Assembly: GCA_949317995.1 (NCBI GenBank)
Contig: OX439036.1
Location: 27,239,854-27,303,853 of the forward strand
Length of the DNA: 64,000 bases
Origin: Acholoe squamosa
Lineage: Eukaryota; Annelida; Polychaeta; Phyllodocida; Polynoidae
Reading direction: 5' to 3'
The translations under genes were made by a program, and so were the position numbers. The notes below the pieces were generated by a model. That model did no database searches, had not been told where the DNA came from, and saw nothing but the letters and a program-made list of their open reading frames with translations. This document shows positions 33,967 to 46,520 of the stretch, one piece after another. Numbering within the stretch: position 1 is the first letter of the stretch; each line of letters opens with the position of its first letter.

Positions 33967-35138
33967 ACTTAATAGTACCTGTAAGTATAACGCCGTTAGT
34001 GTTATAGTATGGTAGGCTTTTAGAAGTAAAAAGTCCTGAGCAGATAATAAATTATTCAATCCTCGCCTACCTATACCAACCATGACATACCATGTCTTTC
34101 TTTGCTTCCCATACATACAGGTATAGCTATATTCCACAATATAATACGAATGATAAAACATTAAACCAGATCCTTCGACCTGGTGCCCTATGGATAACTG
34201 GAAGCATCTTTATATTGCATTGAGCCAACATAGTAGGTTTTAGCTTGGGTTTAGCTATTTTCTTCGAATGACACAGAATATTAGATATCATATGCACACG
34301 ATTCACATCAGGGTTGCTGCACATGTAGTAATGATAAACCATAATAATTCTATGGAATAGTTGGGAAATGTACAACGGTTCAGAAGATAGGCAATCAGTC
34401 TCCATAGTGCACGGGAGTTCACAGAAAAAGGGCGACGGATATTGGAACACGCTTGTAACCTGACTCTTCTCCTGACATTCTGAGCACCTCTCCACCCCAT
34501 CACGACGCAGACTAATTTTTGAATTTCCAATAAAGCCAGGTGAAATAATGTGACAGCGATATGCCCGTCTGCAGTTTCATGATAATTTTAAAGACGAGTC
34601 TCCGTTTTCAAATTGATTTGCAAGACACTACCTATCTGTTCCATACTGGCTATCCGTTTGCAAGCTTCCCTTCTCCTTTTGAGTTTCCCCTCCGGACTAA
34701 TGTTTTGCATGTTCCTTTTAGTTTTTCTTTTCATGTGGACAAGCAAAGTCGATTTTGTCTGAGAGTGTTGGACCGTCAGAGCACGTTTTGTTTGACATGG
34801 GGTTAGTCCACTGGGCCGGGATGTGCAGGGTGGAGGCTGGACAGGTTGGGGTTTAGAAGGACAAACCCAATTTCCGATAATCCCTCAGCTGTGCTTTTGT
34901 CAACAGGTTCCTATGTCCTTGTATGGATCCATCCCTGGGGCAACGTTCCTATATTGTACTTGAGCCTTTGACACACAAAGAGTGCCGTATGTGGGTTGAA
35001 GCTAGCGTGCCGTTAGTATTGCCTAGCACTGGGTATTTGCCAGTGGGAAATGTTGTCATTGTGAGGAGACTTGCTGTTGGTATAGATATAATACAGGTAT
35101 GTTTCTATTTTCGTGTTCAGTGAACATAAATTTCGAAA
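33967..35138. other. Unassigned sequence
   Basis: No gene recognised. The 122-codon minus-strand frame at 34127-34495 shows no known domain. Confidence 0.35.
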
Positions 35139-35769
35139 AGGTCAAATCCCACGATGCAATTTTGGCTGAAAAGTTTCTGCAATTGAGTCATCTGTTGCAA
35201 TTTTTGGCTCTCTCCTTATATTGCAAGACCTATAATGGCTATGGGGGGCTTTAATGGCAAGGAATCCCTTGTAGATTTGCACTGAAGTTAAGATCTTTAT
35301 ATTTAGATATTTTCCCTTGCTTAAGTGAAAAGTTTCTGCAATTCAAAAAAATGTGCTTGCAATTTACAGAAATGTGGATAAAGTCATTGACAAATAGGGA
35401 TGTGTGTTCACTTCAACTTGCAACCCAAGTCCCACTATGCAATCTAAACTTGCCCCATACCCTGCAATTTGAATGCAAAATGTCTGTATGAATTACACAC
35501 AGAGTTCAATTTTAGTCTCATTCTGCACTGTGCTTACCTACAACAGCTTGCAAATTCAATATCAAGGAGAATGGCATTGCAATTTAATGCAGCTTACATA
35601 TCTACATTGCAAGGGTGAGGGGTCAGTTTAATTGCAACAGTTGGATTTGTAAAATGCAATGGCATGTTAGAAGCCTTGCAATTTGCAGTAAAGGCAAGTC
35701 CCTCTATCTGCAAGAGTTCCCAAATTGCAAGAACTTTCCAGGGTTAGATTGCATCGTGGGATTCGACCT
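35139..35769. mobile_element. 631-bp TIR element dense in TGCAA words
   Basis: Ends are AGGTCAAATCCCACGATGCA and the reverse complement of AGGTCGAATCCCACGATGCA. The interior holds many copies of TTGCAA, TGCAATT and related words, spaced every few tens of bases. No coding frame. Termini resemble those of 6977-7349. Confidence 0.75.
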
Positions 35770-36965
35770 ATAGAAAATCGCATTCAATTCGTTTAAGCTA
35801 TATTAAAACCCGATGTCTTTTCAAACCCGCGGGATACAAACACCTCAAATCTTGTACAAATATAAAAGTATAAGTATAAATGAAGCAAAGAGGGATAGGC
35901 CTATGTGATCATGCTTCCATACAAAATATAGACAATTGAAAACTCTTAAATTCTCATGCTGTTAAACTTAGGAAGGAACAACATGTATCAATTCCTAATC
36001 CTGATGATGGTTCCTGAAAGCAATGGTATTATCCAAGTAGCTGATCAATTATTAAGAATTTTGCAAAACTGTACTGAAGATAGTCTTCTAAGATATAAGG
36101 GACAGGCCATCTTGATAATAGTTATGATTAATCTTAAGATGAATATTAAACAGTGACCGAACCTTCCCACGCTATATTGTCGGGCTCTGTCAACAATGAA
36201 GCGTAGGAAAGGCCCTTAGGTCAACAGGACTAACGCAGTCGTTGTATCAGCGGAAGGGACTGACACGCAACAAACTATGTAAGCGTTTACACAGGACCTG
36301 ATAAATCAATAAACAAACTGAACTCAATACACCGCGCCATTTGCGACCAACTGTGGGACAGATACTTTCTACTTAAGGAAAAGCCACTCAAAGCTTGCAT
36401 AAGCTAAGACACCTAAACATTGAGTTAGTGCTGGCATTACCAATCTCAAACCCTTAAAACTGCCAAAAAGCCAATCCAATAACTGTGGTGAGAGCAATGC
36501 AAAAACTGATAATAGAATTGGCAGAAGAGAGGGCTCCAGGACTTGGGAGTCGGTATGTGGCTCCGTCTATCAGGTATTGAGGACACTATGCCATCATAAC
36601 CCCGTCTTTGAGCACTACACAAACTAACCTGGAGATGGATTCACGATCAGGCCGCTTCTCTAAGCCTAAATGAATCCAGTATTTAGAACAGAAGAAAATG
36701 GAAGTGATTAATATTCCAATCAACAGACGGGAATTTCCTGTAAATACAAATAAGCGTGATATGCCTGGACGTTATATGTCATGATGTCCAAGCTAAGACC
36801 ATTGATCTTATAGCATTTTATATAAGTTAAATGTTAGCACCCATCAATAGATATATCATACAAACTTTACAATACAGTATTCGCAGCTGGATGATTTCAT
36901 TTATATAACAAGCATGTAATACACACTGCCGCGTCTAATGGCAATATAGAAAGGCAATGAAATGT
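35770..36965. other. Unassigned sequence
   Basis: No gene or element recognised. Confidence 0.35.
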
Positions 36966-37589
36966 GTATGGGAACTACCAAGTGCTGGGTGTGGGAACCA
37001 GCAGCTACTTGGTATGGGATCCAGTACCAGTAGCTGATTGGTGTGGAACCACCAGTTACAGTGGGTGGGAACCACCAGTTATGGGATGCTGGAACCAGCA
37101 GCTACTTGGTGTGGAACCATCAGTTATTGTGTGAGGGAAGGGGACATCCATTAATTATGTACGCATCTAGGGGGGGTGGGGGGGGGTCTGGCCAAATGCA
37201 TACAGATGTTTACAGGGTGGGGGAGGGGGGTCAGAGGCTATGAGTATGTACACATAGGGCCTAATGAATTAGGAGAAATTGAGGCATTTTTTTTTTGGGG
37301 GGGGGGTAGAAAGAGGTTGATGGTGGGTCTCTTAGTACAAAATATGGTGACTGTAGGAGAACAACCCCTTAGTCAAGTATTCAATAAGGCTACAAAAATA
37401 AGGGGAATACTTACAAAGTATGCATACCATTTTACATTTACCAGAGGGTAAAGGAAATTTTCCTGCACCCAGTAAAGGGGGGGGGGCTCCATGTGGCTCG
37501 AGTATGTTTGGTTTTGGACTTTAACTTTTTTTGTGAAAGTCAACTCTTTGCTCCAACTTCAATTTGACCCTTGTGGGCCACTGTAGTTT
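36966..37589. mobile_element. Right-arm fragment of the foldback family, with a complete end
   Basis: 36970-37138 is nearly identical to inverted array B of the main element. 37505-37589 matches its terminal repeat and continues through CTTCAATTTGACCCTTGTGG to GGGCCACTG, the exact inverse of the main copy's left end. A G-rich patch with several poly-G runs lies between. This copy supplies the right end that is missing at 17841. Confidence 0.75.
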
Positions 37590-39185
37590 GGATAGGCCAG
37601 ACATGGCTTATAAGCAATGCGTTATTTGTTCCCAAGTCACGTCCCAGGAGAATGTACTGGAGAATAGAGAATGCAGTTGGTTGTACCAAAGTGGGTCATG
37701 CCCATAATGTGGATGTGTTCTGCTGTAGGTGTGGATTACCCTCCCCCACAGGGCTAACCTCTCTACCCCAACCCAGCCATCACCTCTGTGAACCTACCAA
37801 CGTGAGTAGATATGCCTAATCTAATAGAGCTAATACAAAATGCAGTGTTGGTCACAAGGGAGGATGGAACTGTGAAAGAAGAACTGAAGTACAGGAATTC
37901 TATTCTTATTTACAGTTTCTAGATGTGTGTTACTGACGTTTCGCATAGAATATAAGACAATGTTAAGTACTTATAATGATTTTAAAAGAGTAGAGAATGT
38001 TATGTTTGAATAATTCGGGTTAACTTAAAGTCTAATACAATGAAGATAGTAGCAGATATTGAGCATGGGATCTACTTCACATCGTAATAACTAAGCTATT
38101 TTCACCCAGACCACGTTTCATTCCAATCTACCAGAGGTAACCAATAATAGACACTCGAGAACTCACTCCTAGTGGAACCTTTCTCTCCTTCCAATATAAA
38201 GGCAGTGGTCTCATTTTGCAATTTGCTTAAGTGTCTACTTAGAATAATTGCCAGTGTGTAGATCAGAATTCAGGTCAGAGTATGGAGCAGCTCGAGGCTG
38301 ACTGAGAAATGCTGGGGAGCTGCTGAGAGCTGTTCACGCTGAGGAGGAGTCATCTAAAGGCTGCATGGCCTATGGGCGTGGTAGGGGGTCAGTCCCTGGT
38401 ACAAGGTGGGGTCACACAGCGTTACAGGTGGGGCATTTAGTCACAGGGGAATGAGAATAATAAATGACAGAACGATGTAGTTGGTAGAACAGGTGACCTG
38501 TGACTCAGTATTACAAGCAGAGGTCTCCAAGTGTCAACGCTGGATGTAAACTTTTCTGCACTAACATGTCAAATAGTCTAGTCCTAAATGTGTCTAGATT
38601 CATACACGGTATCCATCATTATTGCGAAATACTGTTATCCTCGTTATCTTACTGAGATTGATACATGGGGAATGTTATCAGCAAAACTTTATATTGGGTT
38701 ATGGCAACTCACGCTATTACCTACCCCCATAAGGTTTACAAGAAAGGTTTAAGTTATTTAAGTAGCCTGCCTTGAATGCAAGTTTAAGTTTCAGTCTAAC
38801 AGAACTGCGATGAGCTTGTGGCGTGCAACGATAAGCTTGTGGCGTGCAAGTCCCAGACGTTTTCACACTCTCACACATAAATACTGAGGACTGCTTGGTC
38901 AAGTGCCACCACCACCACCACCGCCACCACTACCAACATCACTGCCTTCACAACTATCACAGCGCCAAGAAGATTAGCATCCGTAGTCACTTTGGTCGGC
39001 GATATCCTTTTAAGCTGGTTCACTTTTGGAAAGGAAAAATAGCTCCATGTGCAATGTTTTGAGCAGCTCGACTGTGGGTCCCTGTTTTTCATCTGGCTGA
39101 TAAAAAGTCAATGAAAAACTTGTGTCCAGAACGGGTCACTGCTACCATGAATGCAAGAAAAAACTAAGCTAGAAGCGAATTCTGT
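37590..39185. other. Unassigned sequence with a short (CAC)n tract
   Basis: CACCACCACCACCACCGCC at about 38908-38926 is a trinucleotide run. A weak tRNA-like stretch (GTAGTTGGTAGAACAGG) lies near 38478. No gene seen. Confidence 0.35.
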
Positions 39186-39365
39186 ATACCCTCTAAGAAA
39201 CAATTGTTGAATTCTACCAGTGAACAGTGACCAATGTAATTGCATTGCAATGAAACAATGTAGTCCCTACAATGAAGCCCCAGATGGCAGAACAGTTAAG
39301 CACAGTGACACAAACCATTTTGGTGAAAATAGCGAGGAATCTCTAAAAAAATCTTGAGACAAGGA
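39186..39365. repeat. Dispersed repeat related to 41585-42095
   Basis: Blocks TTGTTGAATTCTACC, AATGAAGCCCCAGATG and AGTTAAGCACAGTG followed by GAGGAATCTC parallel the start and the unit of the 50-bp array, but only one unit is present here. Confidence 0.5.
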
Positions 39366-41584
39366 GTTAACTGTCATTTCGACAACAGTTTTTACAGTGT
39401 ACGGAAAAGGCCTGGCCCTCTTAGACACGCATTTGAGGAGATATTTTGTACAGAGAAACAACAGTAAGGGGAAGGGGACTCCCTTTTAGTGCCTGAGAAC
39501 GGATCTAAGATAAAGACTTGCCGTGGCAGCTTTAAGCTTGGTGTTTTATAAAGGATGCATTTTGTCCATATAGAAATGGCCTCGCTGTAGCATAGCCTTT
39601 GATCTGAAGGATATGGGTCTGTAACTGCAGCATTAACACATAACTTATTCATAGCGGATTTAGGCCACTCTCTTTACTGACCTGATCAGGTTGGACCATT
39701 CGGCTACAGAACGTTGTGCTTAGTGCCTACATGCATGATTCACACACCCCAGAGCAGCTCAGGACAATACAATGAACTGCTCGGTGCTGCTCATTGAACC
39801 TGGGACCTGCTCCTGGGACTAGGCATTACCAGATCAAGTGAATGGCTCACAACAGGAAGAGGAGTAGCTATTGGACATTCAACACTGATATCTGAAGTAA
39901 ATCCTAATTAATTATTTCTTCCCATTTCAGCTTAAATTACAACACCGCTTTCACCATTCCCAGTGTCAACTACAATTTCCCTTTTTTATCAATGAGATGC
40001 GAACGGAAGGGAACGTAAAAAAAGGTATCTTTGTTTTCATGAGGCATTGTCTGCTTAACACAGAGGCTTTATCGGGGGCATCGTATTCATCATCACACGG
40101 ATAAATTTATGATGCTAAAATGCAAGTCTCTTCACAAATGTTTTAACACTAGGGCGTGCTCTGTCTGCGAGGTATATCCCTGTATTGTTTTCCTGAACTC
40201 CGAAGTGTAGATTTGAATGAAGTCCTAGACAAATACAACCCCAAAGTAATGTCATGACAATAATAGTCGTGTATCCAGTGTATTTCTGTGCATGAATCGA
40301 CGAAATGGACTGAAATGGCAACTTGAGTTCCCTCCTGTTTATGTTCACACGTCCAATGTTTTCAGTTAAAATGGAAAAAAAAGAGAGAAAACAAAGCACC
40401 CATGGTGACAAGAGAAGGGTAGGGTGCCACATTTGATGCATGACTCATTTGATTTTCTTTTCGCAAATTTATCCCCTGGTCCCATGAACTATCGCCTTCT
40501 GACATATCCCGCCTACACATTACTTTTCTGAACCAAACCCACCTGCATTCCAAGCAACGAATGATTTTTCACACGCTAGGTCAAGCAGAAATAACTTTCA
40601 CTTTTCAATTTGCAGAGAAGCTTTTCTAGTGTAAGGTTAAGAACCACCACACTGCACTGAGTGCACATTATATCCTATTCATAAAATTGTTGACTGTGGA
40701 CATAACAAAAGGCAGCCTTGCGTTACATCACCACAGCCATACATACACTGATGATCTCACAAGGGGATAGGGGGCGTTAGTGTTTACAGGGCACTCCCGA
40801 TGTGGCAACAGCAGCCCATAGAGAGCCACCCCATCCCACAGCAGCAGAGCAAGGCCCTGGGGGAGGCAGAGCTTGGTATAGTGGTAGTGGGGATGCCTTT
40901 CGTCTCCGTGCGGTCCCACGCGTGATTACCACTGCTAACTACTCGTCGACTGCCGCCAAGACGACTGCTCTGAGACGTTTGGCTCCAGCCCAACACCCCC
41001 GTACCTCAGTTTAAGGCTTTCCTTTATTGCCTCCTGCACCACCCAAGTCTGCCTGACTGCGACTGGAGGCTGCTGGCTGCACGCCAGCCGGCTAAACGCA
41101 AATCACACCGACTATTAAGACAAAAAGCTTCTCTCTCCCCCCTCTCCTGCACAACCAGCTTGTTGCAATTTTCCGCCCATTGGAGGAGCTGGGGGTTAAA
41201 GAAGGGCGGTGGGAAGTCACGCATGATCGCTCCCTGCCTTTATTAAAGCCTAAAGAGCAAACAATCACAGTGGACGAAAAATACATAATGCGCACTGAAA
41301 TCGGTCATGGGTGAATGACAAGTCGACCTGTGTTGCCTGGAATAATGATGGTTCCATTTTGGGGACTCGTATTGAAGGAGAGCGAGGGGTGGAGAGGCAG
41401 TTATGGCGCCTATTTGCTCCATGTTATTGGTGCCTATCATGCATCGACGTCCCATGATCAACAGGTACTGCTATGTGTCTTTGGTCTGAGTCTAGAGAAA
41501 GGCTGCTTGAAGGTGGTCCCTACATGGGACTATAGTAGAGGGAATGGGGCTCGTATATTGGGGATGTAAGCTGGTGTTTAAAGC
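39366..41584. other. Unassigned sequence with a GC-richer patch
   Basis: The patch at about 40740-41220 has more CpG and overlapping frames on both strands with no recognisable domain. The 108-codon minus-strand frame at 40115-40441 contains hydrophobic stretches but no family match that I can see. Confidence 0.35.
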
Positions 41585-42095
41585 AGAACATTCTAAGAAC
41601 CAACTGTTGAATCCACCGGGCATCTTCGTAACATAAATGGTAAATCACCATTTGTTAAGCAATGAAGCGGTGTAGTTCTTCCAATGAAGCCCCAATGTCA
41701 GTACAGTAAAGCACTAGTGCATAAGGAATCTCCATGAAGGCCCGATGTCAGTACAGTAAAGCACTAGTGCATAAGGAATCTCCATGAAGGCCCGATGTCA
41801 GTACAGTAAAGCACTAGTGCATAAGGAATCTCCATGAAGCCCTGATGTCAGTACAGTAAAGTACTAGTGCATAAGGAATCTCCATGAAGGCCCGATGTCA
41901 GTACAGTAAAGCACTAGTGCATAAGGAATCTCCATGAAGTCCCAATGTCAGTACAGTAAAGTACTAGTGCATAAGGAATCTCCATGAAGCCCCAATGTCA
42001 GTACAGTAAAGTACTAGTGCATAAGGAATCTCCATGAAGGCCCGATGTCAGTACAATAAAGCACTAGTGCATAAGGAATCTCCATGAAAATAACG
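41585..42095. repeat. 50-bp tandem array, about eight units
   Basis: GCACTAGTGCATAAGGAATC or its one-base variant GTACTAGTGC begins at 41711 and recurs every 50 bases to 42061. Units differ mainly at AGGCCCGATG, AGCCCCAATG and similar positions. The 5' flank (from about 41585) matches the single-unit relative at 39186-39365, so the array grew from one unit of a dispersed repeat. Confidence 0.9.
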
Positions 42096-43079
42096 GCCAA
42101 GTCCTTGTCCCAAAGTTGCCAGAGATCAGTCATCAATTTGATATTAGTATCTTTACGGTGTAGGCTAAGATAAGAACCTAGGCAATAGGGCAGTAAGTCA
42201 GCCTGCAGGGTCTGGACGTGGAAAAATGTATGAAGATATGGGGCCGAATGACAGGGTCTAGAAAGAGGGCAAACGTGAGGAGACGGACCGGTCAGAAAGT
42301 CCGTTGTGTTTGATAGAGCGCTTCAAGGGGATGGCGGATATATGCAACTGAACCGGTTGGAAGACATGAACTATGGGCTCGAAAGGTATTATCAGGATAG
42401 ATATGGAGAATTAATAAGTAGTCGTTCACTATACAGTGTCATAATCGTGGACATAGGTCCATGTCTACTAGGGGGATTCCTGTCTTAGATATGGGACAAT
42501 TAAAAAAAAAAAAAACAGAACTGTACCAACACAGCCGAGTTCTTTGCTGGGTTTATTATTAGGACCTACATGCCAGCGAATGCATAATGCCTTCTGATGC
42601 ATCCTGAATGTGTGTTTCGTGGAATAAACGCTAGTGCTTTGCCTCGTGCGTTTATCTAGCCATAGAACTAACCTGTTTCTCCATAATCCTCATATATCCC
42701 CTCAATAGGGAATCTGAGTGACGTCCACAATAGCAATAGACACCTGCGCTAATGCAGGTGCTATGAATATCATCCTCACACTAGGCTGGTGTTTATATTA
42801 CCTACCATAATACTAGCGGTCCATCTAACCCTAGAGACGGCTCGCTGAAGCGCTGACCATGCTAGCATCAAAATCCCCTACTCACTCTACACGTACAAGA
42901 TGATGGACAAGGTGTTTTACTTAGGACGACCCACCCCCTCCCCATCGCACAGCTCTCCAGTACCCATATGGTTTCTACACGGCCACTGTACCGTGTCTTG
43001 TTTAGAACTGGTCTAGATCTACCCGTTAGGTCCGATTTGAGTCCCTGTTGCCTGTTGTATTGTAACCCTTTATACCGAC
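42096..43079. other. Unassigned sequence with one short repeat
   Basis: 42572-42635 (AGCGAATGCATAATGCC) belongs with 29795-29861. A poly-A run lies at 42502-42515. No gene seen. Confidence 0.35.
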
Positions 43080-43216
43080 ATAGCGGGATGCATTACTAAC
43101 CAATGCGATAATTCCCTTCATTCAGTGCAGACTCTTTATGGTTCATCACATAACAGCTGGTCCCCATGATGCTGGCCGTTCTCAGTGTCTATCTCTCCAG
43201 GTACCAGATCAAGCAA
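43080..43216. repeat. Dispersed repeat related to 29147-29283
   Basis: Same ordered blocks as described at 29147, in the same orientation. Confidence 0.6.
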
Positions 43217-43326
43217 TGGCGACCACTACTATGGAACCCGGGACCTCAGTATACGCCTACTGTATACATGATATCACCGGTACATGCAGTTTTGTTTCTA
43301 GACGCAGCGCATCCTTGCCATATAAC

Positions 43327-43355
43327 ACCCATAGTCCACTAGGCCTCTGTCGCAG

Positions 43356-43430
<75 letters not shown>

Positions 43431-43482
43431 AAATGTATGGCCCAATCGTGCGACAGAGGCCAAGTTGACTATCGACATAAGC
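43327..43482. mobile_element. Palindromic MITE expanded by a TA microsatellite
   Basis: CATAGTCCACTAGGCCTCTG at the left and GCGACAGAGGCCAAGT at the right identify the 90-bp palindromic family. The usual short TATATA in the loop has grown to a TA tract of about 71 bases (43357-43428). Frames reading Tyr/Ile repeats are artefacts. Confidence 0.85.
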
Positions 43483-45500
43483 TGTAAAGTATACCCGAAT
43501 ATTGCGGGTGATACATGTACTCATGCTTAGAAGGGTAAGAAGATTTAGAAGAGTAATATTAGACGGAGCTGTTTGGAATAAGGTGGGCTTCATTTGTCAT
43601 TTAAACGGTAGAAAACTTGCGACGAGTGTGTGTAAGTAGTATAGGGTTGATACTTTGCGCCAGGGAAGCTATGTAAGTAGTAGAGAAATGACACTTTACA
43701 CCAGGAACAGAGTAGAGAATGATAAAAAGCATAAGCAAAGGACGCTAAGTAGCAGAGAATCCTAACATTGAATTAGCGAACACATATGACATGTGGTGGG
43801 ACAGAGATATTTTAATGCAGCTGTAATGGAGCGCTGTCCTATTGTATTATAAGAGACGGGACGGAGCATTTAAGCATTAGGTAGTGCTTCAGTAATATAT
43901 AATTCTTTTTGGTTAATTAAACTACCTCTGGTTTTATCTAAATACACATCCGGCCTATGCATATAACACGTGAAGCCTTTACGTCGAATATGCTGTTCAG
44001 GCTTTGGTTTTGATGAATAGAAGGGAAACCATGAGGTGCTAGCAGACACCTACAACCCACCACACCTCTGATTATGCACCTTTCATGGGTGTGACATGAT
44101 CATTCTATCCAAGAGCAGATGATTAGGTGAGCATAGATAGAATGTCAGTTTATTCTGGAGGTCATGGGTTCATAGCAAACCAGAGAATTCCTGTCATGGG
44201 TTAGTCATATTCCAGTCGTCCTAATCAGCCCATTGGATCTGACTGTTCAAAATGTTTGAGAAAGTGGGATATTGTATTATGAGATTGATTCCAAGTCATT
44301 CCCAGCATCATCAAAACCTATGCATTGATGGATTCTTGCAGCGGTCTAACCGAGTGAGCACTCTTCCAGAAACAGCCCAGGTGCAATGCAGGGTTTACTC
44401 ATATTAATGGACGACAGGATAGATTCCTCGGCTAATTTGTTTCAGTCAGGGCCTGGAGGTGGGATTAGGGCCGGTCCCCTGCTTCCTGTGTGGGGTAGAG
44501 ATCCCTTCTGTGCCGAGGAGGTTTAAATCAGGAGGTATTGAGGTAGTGTGCAGCTGAGGACGGCAGTGTGCAGGGATGGCAGGCGGCCCCTCTCCCGTTG
44601 TAGGAAATGATCAGCGCTTATTCAGTGAGCCCGGAATTAGAGCATAATGCGAGAAGGGCCGGCGCCAAAGACGTAATTTAGAGCTGCTCATTTCCTGCAC
44701 CTGTCAATGGATAATCTGCAAGCGGGTCGGGGGGTCGGTGGAGAGGGGTTGGAGGGCAGCCCACCTCAAAGGGTCAGTTGCCAGGCCCACATCTAATCCC
44801 ACCGCCCCTTCCCGATACCCTACTCTCCCTCCCTACTCAGATCACCCTGCTGTCACCAACTACCCTGCCGACTCCACCCGACCCTATCATTATCATAGAT
44901 AACCCCTACCTCACACCCTCAGCACAACTCCACCCCAACGCAGACCCAGTTCTCTTCTCTGAGTTCCATCGGCCACGATGGGGGCGCTTCAGTCGCATCT
45001 CGTTAGCCCTTTCCCCAAGGCCCTCAGAATGCTATTACCTCTCTGCGCTCTATCTCTTTATCACCAAATCTGATCAGCACATGCGGGATTTTGGAACGAG
45101 ATGAATATCGAGCAGCTACCAGGAATATAAAGAAACATACAGCTGTTCTGGGCCCAGCGAAAACTTTATGTAGCCGCGGGCTATATCAAGTGCATGGATA
45201 CCCATAAAGGAAGACAAGTGAATCTATACCTGTGAATGTCACATCTGGATTTTTGGTCTGAGCATCGGTTAGATCTCTACCGGTATCTAGAACAAGAAAT
45301 GGTTACTATCTGATTTAGTATCATTTTAGTTTATTTCTAGAGATAATTTATAGGCATATCACTGTAGGCTGAGGGGCAATTATTATGACATTTTCCCACT
45401 TTCCACACCAACAAAGTTAGATAAGACAAAGTGTAAAGTACGGTCTGCTTAAACGAATTTAGTGTGGAGTGAGCGACATTAGAACCACCGCACTTGGATT
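43483..45500. other. Unassigned sequence with a GC-richer patch
   Basis: 44430-44800 is G+C-rich, with non-repetitive sequence of the kind seen in regulatory elements (CACCTGTCAATGGATAATC). The 108-codon frame at 44778-45104 is proline-rich without a domain. No gene is supported. Confidence 0.35.
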
Positions 45501-45840
45501 CAGCAGAAAGGCAAAAGGGAAATGCTCAGGTATAAAGTGATGACGTCACATCCGGTGCTCTCAGGTCTCATTACGGTAAATGCAATGTCGCCTGACGGGC
45601 CTGCTCCCACAGCGCCGTCACTATGGAAGCAATCACGTGAGGACGGCGAGAAATTATGAGTCTTAGCTGGTGGGGGTCTGGAAGGGAGCAACTCAGACGT
45701 CGTGCAAGGAGCAGCTCCTCACCTTTACAGCCTTCTACCTTCACCTGCCTTCTATACCGCCGCCATCTCCAGCCTCCATTTGTCCCCCGGTACCATATGG
45801 ATGTCGACCTCATTATACCAGGCTTCATGTAAATGGACTT
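45501..45840. promoter_or_regulatory. CRE-containing GC-richer patch
   Basis: A perfect CRE palindrome TGACGTCA lies at 45541-45548, directly after a TATAAAG word (45531-45537). The following 250 bases are moderately CpG-rich. CREB/ATF-type factors bind this palindrome. No associated transcript is visible. Confidence 0.3.
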
Positions 45841-46084
45841 GAAACACTTAAGTTGCAGAGAGCTGCTGAGAGCTTAACTCTAGCTATGTGTGTAATTACT
45901 TCATATCCTACATGACCTCCTGTAGATTTATAACATAGGAGGACTAATTATACTAGACTCATTCCCTCACTTGAGAAAATAGATGTACAGACATCACCTC
46001 CTAAAAAGTCTCTCTGTCGACAATATTATAAAAGATACTACAGGTGTTGGACGACGCAGTTCCGGGAGATGTTCAATGTTAGTT
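45841..46084. other. Unassigned sequence
   Basis: Nothing recognised. Confidence 0.35.
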
Positions 46085-46520
46085 GACTGGTGGCATCGTC
46101 GGGAGGTTTACTTCCTGGGGGAGGCAGCGTCAGAGGGCGCAACACACGACACGACTTAGGACCTGCCAGGGCCCTGACATGCAAATTAGCTGCTGTCCGC
46201 CACACGCGCATGTGCTATTTGCCCTTGTCCGGACGTTGCACGTCACCCAAGCCTCGCCAGACCTGGCGTCGGCCACTGTGGTGTAGGGTCTCTGGAGGAC
46301 TATAGCCGAACTAGAGGGAGAGAGGCTGGGGATGTAGGTGGGGGAGGGGGGGGGGGCTGTGATTGGCGGCCAGCGGTTCATGACATCCGGGAATTTGCTA
46401 ATGCAAAACGTTATTATAACGAGGCTGAGATCTTAATGACGTCAGCGTCACGTAATTCCGGCCGTCGGGCGTTCCCCCACACGTCACATAATTGAGGTTG
46501 GCGACGTATGGTTAAGACAT
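46085..46520. promoter_or_regulatory. CpG-rich patch with a second CRE
   Basis: Three to seven CpGs per 60 bases over most of the span. A perfect TGACGTCA at 46437-46444 is followed by GCGTCACGTAATTCCGGCCG. It may be a promoter or enhancer. The short frames on each strand are not recognisable proteins. Confidence 0.4.

Noticed and set aside
41711-42095. Regularly spaced repeats considered as a CRISPR array
   Set aside because: Units are directly tandem with no unique spacers, there are no cas genes, and the sequence context is eukaryotic.
43257-43593. Frames encoding long Tyr/Ile repeats on both strands
   Set aside because: Translation of a TA microsatellite inside a palindromic MITE.
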